This document shows, piece after piece, positions 7,575 through 12,309 of a stretch of DNA of 12,309 nucleotides (the first letter of the stretch is position 1; each line of letters opens with the position of its first letter). Both the position numbers and the translations under genes were made by a program. Source of the stretch: Coriobacteriales bacterium (GTDB taxonomy: Bacteria > Actinomycetota > Coriobacteriia > Coriobacteriales > UBA8131); the NCBI GenBank assembly GCA_031274985.1, contig JAISPK010000167.1, positions 1 through 12,309 on the forward strand. The letters are read 5' to 3'. A model generated the notes under the pieces. That model did no database searches. It saw only the letters and a program-made list of their open reading frames with translations, and was not told the origin of the DNA.

Positions 7575-7586
7575 AACCGAAGGGCA

Positions 7587-8675
7587 TCAGCGTTCGGTGC
7601 AGCTGATACAGGGGTCAATCGTCAGGATATTCAAGGGCACGTCGGCCAAATCACATCCTTGCAGGGCAAATACCATTCCGGGAATATTGATTGACGTAGG
7701 GGTGCGAATCCTGAAGCGCTCCAGGAATTTGGTGCCGTTGCCTTTGGCGTAGTAGAAACTCTCGCCGCGCGGCTGCTCCAGACGAGAGACCGCTTTTGAT
7801 CCGTCAGCAGGCGAGCCCTTGACCTTGGTCATGATCTCTCCGTCCGGGATCTTGCTCACCATTTCTTTGATGATATCGATGGACTGAAGCACCTCACGGG
7901 CGCGCACCATACAGCGGGCATGGCCATCGCAATCATCGGAGACAACCGGCTCGAAGTCCTCAAGGTAACCGTAGCCACCATAGCCAAAGTTGCGAATATC
8001 ATCAGGAATGCCGGATGCTCTCACAAAGGGTCCCACCACGCCATATTCCACGGCTTTTTCCTTGGTGAGGACGCCAACACCCTTAAGGCGGCTCAACACC
8101 GACTTATCAAGCAAAAACGTCTTGAGCAGCACCTGGTACTCGTCCTTCATATCCTCAAGGATAGTAACGATTCCGCGCAGATCCTCGTTGCTGATGTCGT
8201 GGTTGACGCCACCTACGTTTACCGCGCTGAAGATAACCCGCCCGCCGGTAGTGCGCTCAAAGATGTCGAGCACCCGCTCGCGCAGACGCCAGCATTGCAT
8301 AAAGAGATTCTCGTAGCCAAAGCCGTCAGCCAGGCACCCCATCCACAGCAGGTGGCTGTGGATCCTGGAGAGCTCGTGCCAAATCACGCGCAGGAAGAGA
8401 GCCCTCGGGGGAACCTCTACGGCCATGAGTGCTTCGATGGTCTCGGAATAGCCCAGGCTGTGCCCAAAGGCGCAAATACCGCAGATACGCTCTGTGATAT
8501 ACACAAAAGACTTATAGTCGCGCTTTTCAACCAGCTTCTCAAGTCCGCGATGGATAAAGCCCACCTGAGGAATAGCCTCGATGACTTTTTCGTCTTCGAT
8601 AACCAGGTCAAGGTGTACGGGCTCCGGCAGTACCGGATGCTGCGGCCCAAAGGGGATAACGGTACGATCAGCCAC
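7587..8675 (-). CDS. echE: Ech [NiFe]-hydrogenase large subunit EchE
   Basis: This is the catalytic subunit of the membrane-bound group 4 hydrogenase, reversibly forming H2 from protons and electrons. Both nickel-binding motifs are intact: RICGICAFGH (63-72; ligands C65, C68) and DPCISCTER at the very C-terminus (354-362; ligands C356, C359). Complex I NuoD lacks these cysteines, so this is a hydrogenase. I chose the GTG at 8675 because AGGAGGTG lies 4 bases upstream and the protein then begins ADRTVIPFGPQHPVLPEP, the family's normal N-terminus; the frame stays open upstream to a TTG at 8714 (13 codons), which is less likely. The product is 362 residues. It overlaps echD by 8 bp, implying coupled translation. 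The protein stops at the point where other hydrogenases are cut, so there is no C-terminal tail to remove. Confidence 0.95.
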   Translation of the reverse strand: MADRTVIPFGPQHPVLPEPVHLDLVIEDEKVIEAIPQVGFIHRGLEKLVEKRDYKSFVYITERICGICAFGHSLGYSETIEALMAVEVPPRALFLRVIWHELSRIHSHLLWMGCLADGFGYENLFMQCWRLRERVLDIFERTTGGRVIFSAVNVGGVNHDISNEDLRGIVTILEDMKDEYQVLLKTFLLDKSVLSRLKGVGVLTKEKAVEYGVVGPFVRASGIPDDIRNFGYGGYGYLEDFEPVVSDDCDGHARCMVRAREVLQSIDIIKEMVSKIPDGEIMTKVKGSPADGSKAVSRLEQPRGESFYYAKGNGTKFLERFRIRTPTSINIPGMVFALQGCDLADVPLNILTIDPCISCTER

Positions 8676-9057
8676 GGGGCACCTCCTCCCCTTTGCCCCA
8701 GGCTTCTGCTTCAACAGAAGTGGGGTTCATAGGCGTGGGTACGCTGGTGGGATAGAACCTGCCGGCAAAATCGATGATCGTGCCCTCAAACTGCACGCCA
8801 AAAAGGTCGCGCGTTTCGTTCTCGAAGAAAAATGCGCTGGGGTACAGCGGGCTGATAGCAGGAACCTGCTCGCCGTTGGACACCAGCATGCTGAGGTTTT
8901 CGAGTTGGTTGTCTAAGGCAAACGAGCAGAGCAGCTCTACCTGGTCGCCCACGCTGCTGCCGCAGAGATTGACAAAGCGCCATCCCCGCTCTTTATAGCC
9001 CGTAACCTCGCTCATGAACTGAACAAGTTCGATGTTCTTGTATACCTGTGGATCCAT
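8668..9057 (-). CDS. echD: Ech hydrogenase subunit EchD (NuoC-like, 30-kDa family)
   Basis: This hydrophilic subunit corresponds to NuoC of complex I and to the N-terminal part of HycE; it sits on the large subunit in the peripheral arm. The 129 residues are short, as is usual for EchD. The clearest mark is FFFENETRDLFGVQFEG (76-92), which matches the ERE-x-x-D-x-FG-x-x-F-x-G signature of the 30-kDa family. The ATG overlaps the last base of the echC TAA (TAATG) and has AGAGGAG about 6 bases upstream. The 3' end overlaps echE by 8 bp. That NuoC- and NuoD-like parts are separate here supports an Ech-type complex over a formate hydrogenlyase with fused HycE/HyfG. The call depends partly on position between echC and echE. 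Confidence 0.85.
   Translation of the reverse strand: MDPQVYKNIELVQFMSEVTGYKERGWRFVNLCGSSVGDQVELLCSFALDNQLENLSMLVSNGEQVPAISPLYPSAFFFENETRDLFGVQFEGTIIDFAGRFYPTSVPTPMNPTSVEAEAWGKGEEVPRG
8680..8687 (-). promoter_or_regulatory. Ribosome-binding site setting the echE GTG start
   Basis: AGGAGGTG on the minus strand is near-perfect to the 16S anti-Shine-Dalgarno sequence and ends 4 bases before the GTG at 8675. It lies inside the end of echD. This decides the echE start in favour of GTG over the upstream TTG at 8714. Confidence 0.85.
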
Positions 9058-9641
9058 TATTGCTCCTCTGTGCTGGAAGTAGCCGCAACAGAGGCGAGAG
9101 GGGCCTCGCCGGCTGCAGCGATGTTGTTCTTCCAGGTGTCTGACACACGCTCGCCTTGCACCATCTTATCTGCAGCGCTGGGCAGCGGCGGCATCTCGGG
9201 GGATACCAACTCGCCCTTTTTAAGCAGCGCGCTTTTTTCTTCTAGAACCCCCAGCCCCGCTACCACCGCATCGATGATAGTCTCGGGTCGCACCGCACAG
9301 CCGGGCGCATAGACATCCACGGGAATGGCCACGTCTACGCCTCCCAGGGTGTTGTAGCATTCCTTGAATACTCCGCCGGTGCAGGCACAGATACCGCAGG
9401 CAACCACGACCTTTGGCTCCAGCATCTGTTCATACAGCTGGCGGATGATAGGCACCTGCAGCTCGTTGACGCTGCCGGTGATGAGAAACACGTCGGCATG
9501 CTTGGGGTTACCGGTATTGATGATGCCGAATCGCTCAACATCATATAAGGGGGTCAGCGCAGCGAGTACCTCAATATCACAGCCATTGCAGCTTGAGGCA
9601 TCGTAGTGGAGAACCCAGGGTGACTTAGAAACTGCGGACAT
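9057..9641 (-). CDS. echC: Ech [NiFe]-hydrogenase small subunit EchC (NuoB-like)
   Basis: This subunit holds the proximal [4Fe-4S] cluster next to the NiFe site. Likely ligands are C18 and C21 (SSCNGCDIE), one or more of C82, C85 and C87 in ACGICACTGG (81-90), and C115 in VDVYAPGCAVRPE. The last motif normally reads PGCPPRPE; here the two prolines are Ala-Val. The ATG at 9641 has AGGAG (9648-9652) 6 bases upstream; a TTG two codons earlier is unlikely. The product is 194 residues. The last 50 or so (after about 145) are hydrophilic and Ala/Ser/Glu-rich, beyond the conserved core. It starts 10 bp after echB, whose stop codon lies within the ribosome-binding site region, and overlaps echD by one base. 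Confidence 0.92.
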   Translation of the reverse strand: MSAVSKSPWVLHYDASSCNGCDIEVLAALTPLYDVERFGIINTGNPKHADVFLITGSVNELQVPIIRQLYEQMLEPKVVVACGICACTGGVFKECYNTLGGVDVAIPVDVYAPGCAVRPETIIDAVVAGLGVLEEKSALLKKGELVSPEMPPLPSAADKMVQGERVSDTWKNNIAAAGEAPLASVAATSSTEEQ

Positions 9642-9651
9642 TCTCAACTCC

Positions 9652-10536
9652 TCAGACAGAAAGCACGGTGAGCACGGTGAATATTGCCATCGATGCTAAC
9701 GTACATACCAGTGTGACGATCCAACTCCAGCGCAGCATAGGCTGCCATTTGACCCTTGCGTAGGTGTTGTCAATGACGATCTCTAAGAAGTACACCGCCA
9801 GAGCTACCACCACGGCAACAATCAGGGTCAGCGGCCCTCCCCAAACAAAGAAGAGGCCTGCATACCCTAAGAAAAGCACATTTTCGTACCAGTGCGTGAT
9901 TTCTACGATGGCAAGATTGCCGCCGCTCATCTCGGTGGTGATGCCCTTGACCAGCTCCTGGTGCCCATGGTGCGAGAAGCTCAGATCAAAGGGGGATTTG
10001 CGCAGCTTGATGGTGATCACAAAGAGGAAGCCGGCAAAAATGAGCGGAATGAGCACAATCAAGGGAAGTGAGAGCTCAAACACCGCAGAGGTATTAAAGC
10101 TGCCCGTCGCATAGAAGAAGAATACGGACATCAAGATGATCATGGGCTCATAGGCGAGCACCTGGATGATCTCGCGCTGGGCGCCAATCTCGGCGTAGGG
10201 GCTGCGGGTTGAATAGGCTGCCACGATAAACAGCAGGGTGGACAGGCCGATTAAGAAAACCACCAGCAAGAGGTTGCCTCCGGCAAAGAACAGGGCGCCG
10301 GACACGATTGCCATAAGCAGCGCGATTACGAGATAGTAGCCCTGAACCCCGTTGAGGCTTCTCTTTTCTTTAGCCAGTAGTTTGACCACATCATAATAGG
10401 GCTGTAGTAGCGGTGGTCCCACGCGGCCTTGCATGCGCGCCGAGATAATACGGTCAATTCCGGTCAAAAGACAACCCACTACCGGTCCAAGAACCGTAAA
10501 AGCTACGAGGGCTATCCCAAATGACAACAACGTCAT
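9652..10536 (-). CDS. echB: Ech hydrogenase membrane subunit EchB (NuoH-like)
   Basis: This integral membrane subunit anchors the peripheral hydrogenase arm and links it to the ion-translocating subunit. The 294 residues have about eight hydrophobic segments. NuoH/HycD-family loops are clear: GIDRIISARMQGRVGPP (26-42) then QPYYDVVKL (45-53), SPYAEIGAQREIIQVLAYEP (112-131), and SPFDLSFSHHGHQELVKG (181-198) followed by EMSGG (202-206). The ATG overlaps the stop of echA by 4 bases (ATGA), so translation is probably coupled; only a GGAG about 11 bases upstream is seen. HycD or HyfC of formate hydrogenlyase would be the alternative names; operon order favours Ech. Confidence 0.92.
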   Translation of the reverse strand: MTLLSFGIALVAFTVLGPVVGCLLTGIDRIISARMQGRVGPPLLQPYYDVVKLLAKEKRSLNGVQGYYLVIALLMAIVSGALFFAGGNLLLVVFLIGLSTLLFIVAAYSTRSPYAEIGAQREIIQVLAYEPMIILMSVFFFYATGSFNTSAVFELSLPLIVLIPLIFAGFLFVITIKLRKSPFDLSFSHHGHQELVKGITTEMSGGNLAIVEITHWYENVLFLGYAGLFFVWGGPLTLIVAVVVALAVYFLEIVIDNTYARVKWQPMLRWSWIVTLVCTLASMAIFTVLTVLSV

Positions 10537-12309
10537 AGTGACATCAGCTCCAAAACTATTCCCAGGATCAGGAAGACACCCATGATTGCCGCAATCAAGA
10601 TGGTTGCCTGGCGGCCCAGGGTCTTCTCGCCAAAAATGTTTTCCATATACCAGTTGCGCTGCCCCGCAGGGTAGACCTTACCAAAAGAGTTTGTGTAGCT
10701 GCGTCCCTGGGAATCCGAGCCAATGCCCGCCATATAGACGGTATCGTTAGAAGCAGGGCGCTTTCTGATGAGCTGCACCGCGAGCAGCGCCATGAGCACC
10801 AAAAAGACAATGCTCATGATGATGAGGTTGTCAAAGCCTAAAACGTTTGAGGCGGTGATCCAGGGGAGCACGCCCAGCGCTACGCCGGTGCTTTGCAGGT
10901 ACGGCATAACGAAGAAATCGGAGAGGAGCGGCAACGCGAGCGTAACGCCAATCAGTATCACCGTCATGATTACCAGAGCAGAGGACTCGATCTTGTAGAC
11001 CTTGTGCTTGGCATGCTCCTCGGTGTTGCCAACGGCCAGCGCCTTGCCCAGCCATTTAGCCCACACAACAAAGGTCATTGCCGAACCAAAGGCCAAAATA
11101 AGCAGCAGCTCCAGGTGCCCGCTCTGGGCAATGGATACCAGCGCCGCCCACTTGCTCACCAACATACCAAAGGGAGCAATGAACATGGCCATCATGCCCA
11201 CAGCCAGGAAGGTGGCAATCCAGGGCATCCGAACAAAGATATTGTCGAGTTGCTCGATGTCGCGGCTGCCGAGATGGTGTTCAGCCGTGCCCACGCAACA
11301 GAAGAGGAGAGCCTTTGCTGCAGCATGGAACACCAACAGGAAGATAGCCGCCCAGGCTGCCTCAGGCGTACCGATGCCGGCACAGCAGACAATCAGACCG
11401 AGGTTTGCAACCGTTGAATAGGCAAGCACCCGTTTTGCGTTGGACTGCGAAATGGCCAGTGCCGTGCAGCCAAGAAACGTCAGGCCGCCCATGATAAGAA
11501 CAAAGAAGCCCGGAACGTTCCAGCCCAGCGCCGGAGCAAGTTTGATGATGATAAAAACGCCTGCCTTGACCATGGTGGAGGAGTGGAGCAGGGCACTGAC
11601 CGGCGTCGGCGCTACCATGGCACCGAGCAGCCAGCCCTGGAACGGCATCTGCGCCGCCTTGGTCATGCCGGCAAAGGCAATGAGCATAACGGGCAACACC
11701 AGAATACCGCCGGTTGCGGCGACAATCAGGGCGTCCAGCTCAAAAATGGGGGTGGTGTTGAGCGCCAGTACTATGAGCGCCAGCGAAAACGCCACGCCGC
11801 CGGAAACGTTGATAGCGGCTGCCTTAAAGGCATTCTTGGTGGCCTCCTCGGTGCGCGAGAAGCCAATGAGGAGAAACGAGCACAACGTGAGGACTTCCCA
11901 GCCGGTAAGGAACCAGGAGAGCCTGTTGGCAAACACAACGGCGAACATCGCTCCCAGGAACAGGAACATGATGGCAAAGAAGATGTGGCGGCGATCCCGC
12001 ACAAACTCAAGAGCCTCTGCAACGCGAGAAGGCTCGCCGCTCGCTGCCAGGTGGCTCCCCTCATGCTCACGGTGCTCCTGATAATCACGCATATAGCCAA
12101 TGGCGTAGATGCAGATAGCACCACCGATAATAGCTATGATGAGGGCCATGATAATGGAGAGTTGATCCACATAAAGATCGGTGGCAACAACAGCTCCATG
12201 GGCAAACCCCAGCTCGTAGGTCAAAACCAGGATGCACTGCAGTGCGGCCAGTACAATGACCAGGTAGTTTGAGGCGCGGATACCGCGATACACGATATAC
12301 AGGCCGCAG
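10533..12309 (-). CDS. echA: Ech hydrogenase ion-translocating membrane subunit EchA (NuoL-like), 5' end beyond window
   Basis: This large polytopic membrane protein is the likely proton or sodium pump of the complex, homologous to NuoL and Mrp antiporter subunits. About 591 codons are visible with no stop before the right edge; a GTG at 12293 is in frame, but the residues before it read as protein and a first transmembrane helix seems to be missing, so the true start probably lies outside. Counted from that GTG codon, key charged residues of antiporter-like subunits are present: the glutamate in WFLTGWEVLTLCSF (E133), K212 in GMTKAAQMPFQGWL, K243 in HSSTMVKAGVFII, and H323/K327 in FHAAAKALLF. 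A lone C-terminal helix follows a hydrophilic stretch (about 510-560), as in NuoL-like proteins. It is the first of the six ech genes seen here. Confidence 0.92.
   Translation of the reverse strand, partial: CGLYIVYRGIRASNYLVIVLAALQCILVLTYELGFAHGAVVATDLYVDQLSIIMALIIAIIGGAICIYAIGYMRDYQEHREHEGSHLAASGEPSRVAEALEFVRDRRHIFFAIMFLFLGAMFAVVFANRLSWFLTGWEVLTLCSFLLIGFSRTEEATKNAFKAAAINVSGGVAFSLALIVLALNTTPIFELDALIVAATGGILVLPVMLIAFAGMTKAAQMPFQGWLLGAMVAPTPVSALLHSSTMVKAGVFIIIKLAPALGWNVPGFFVLIMGGLTFLGCTALAISQSNAKRVLAYSTVANLGLIVCCAGIGTPEAAWAAIFLLVFHAAAKALLFCCVGTAEHHLGSRDIEQLDNIFVRMPWIATFLAVGMMAMFIAPFGMLVSKWAALVSIAQSGHLELLLILAFGSAMTFVVWAKWLGKALAVGNTEEHAKHKVYKIESSALVIMTVILIGVTLALPLLSDFFVMPYLQSTGVALGVLPWITASNVLGFDNLIIMSIVFLVLMALLAVQLIRKRPASNDTVYMAGIGSDSQGRSYTNSFGKVYPAGQRNWYMENIFGEKTLGRQATILIAAIMGVFLILGIVLELMSL

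Noticed and set aside
7920..8732. A 270-codon open frame on the plus strand opposite echE
   Set aside because: It is antisense to a fully conserved hydrogenase subunit, has no ribosome-binding site that I can see and no recognisable protein features.
11440..12272. Overlapping plus-strand open frames of 213 and 229 codons opposite echA
   Set aside because: Both are low-complexity shadows of the membrane protein on the other strand.
7153..12309. Complex I (nuo) fragment instead of a hydrogenase
   Set aside because: The NuoD-like subunit has both CxxC nickel motifs, and no NuoA, NuoE, NuoF, NuoG, NuoJ, NuoK, NuoM or NuoN genes are seen in the block.

Overview
The window is about 12.3 kb of dense protein-coding bacterial DNA of moderately high GC. 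It has no RNA gene, transposon, CRISPR array or phage gene that I can see. Eleven genes are supported; two run off the window edges. The gene set is that of a strict anaerobe with a single-membrane type of envelope: a six-subunit Ech-type membrane [NiFe]-hydrogenase, a phenylacetate-CoA ligase, a FemX-like peptidoglycan branching enzyme, a VanW-domain protein and a MurE without the meso-DAP motif. A member of Coriobacteriia (Eggerthella/Cryptobacterium-like) would fit, but that is an inference from gene content and not a demonstrated assignment.

Layout. Positions 1-1241 (minus) hold most of paaK, whose C-terminal end lies beyond the left edge. Positions 1372-4011 (minus) hold an unusual single ORF. 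It joins a complete PgsA-like CDP-alcohol phosphatidyltransferase to an extracytoplasmic VanW/G5-type protein through a basic linker and a transmembrane helix. Positions 4127-5677 (minus) hold murE. From a 40-bp divergent intergenic region, femX (5718-6710) and ridA (6739-7116) run on the plus strand as a bicistron. They converge on the end of the hydrogenase operon.

Positions 7153-12309 (minus) carry echA (partial), echB, echC, echD, echE and echF, in the same order as classical ech operons. The first five genes overlap or nearly touch. An 80-bp gap with a strong hairpin separates echE from echF. All four nickel-ligand cysteines are present in EchE, so this is a real hydrogenase and not a complex I fragment. 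The complex would couple ferredoxin oxidation to H2 production (or the reverse) with ion pumping across the membrane.

The central block (pgsA-vanW, murE, femX) is an envelope cluster covering anionic phospholipid synthesis, stem-peptide extension and interpeptide bridge formation. The points most worth a second look are the PgsA-VanW fusion, the intra-operon hairpin, the absence of a cleavable C-terminal tail on EchE, and the murE/femX pair, which suggests Lys- or Orn-type cross-bridged peptidoglycan.
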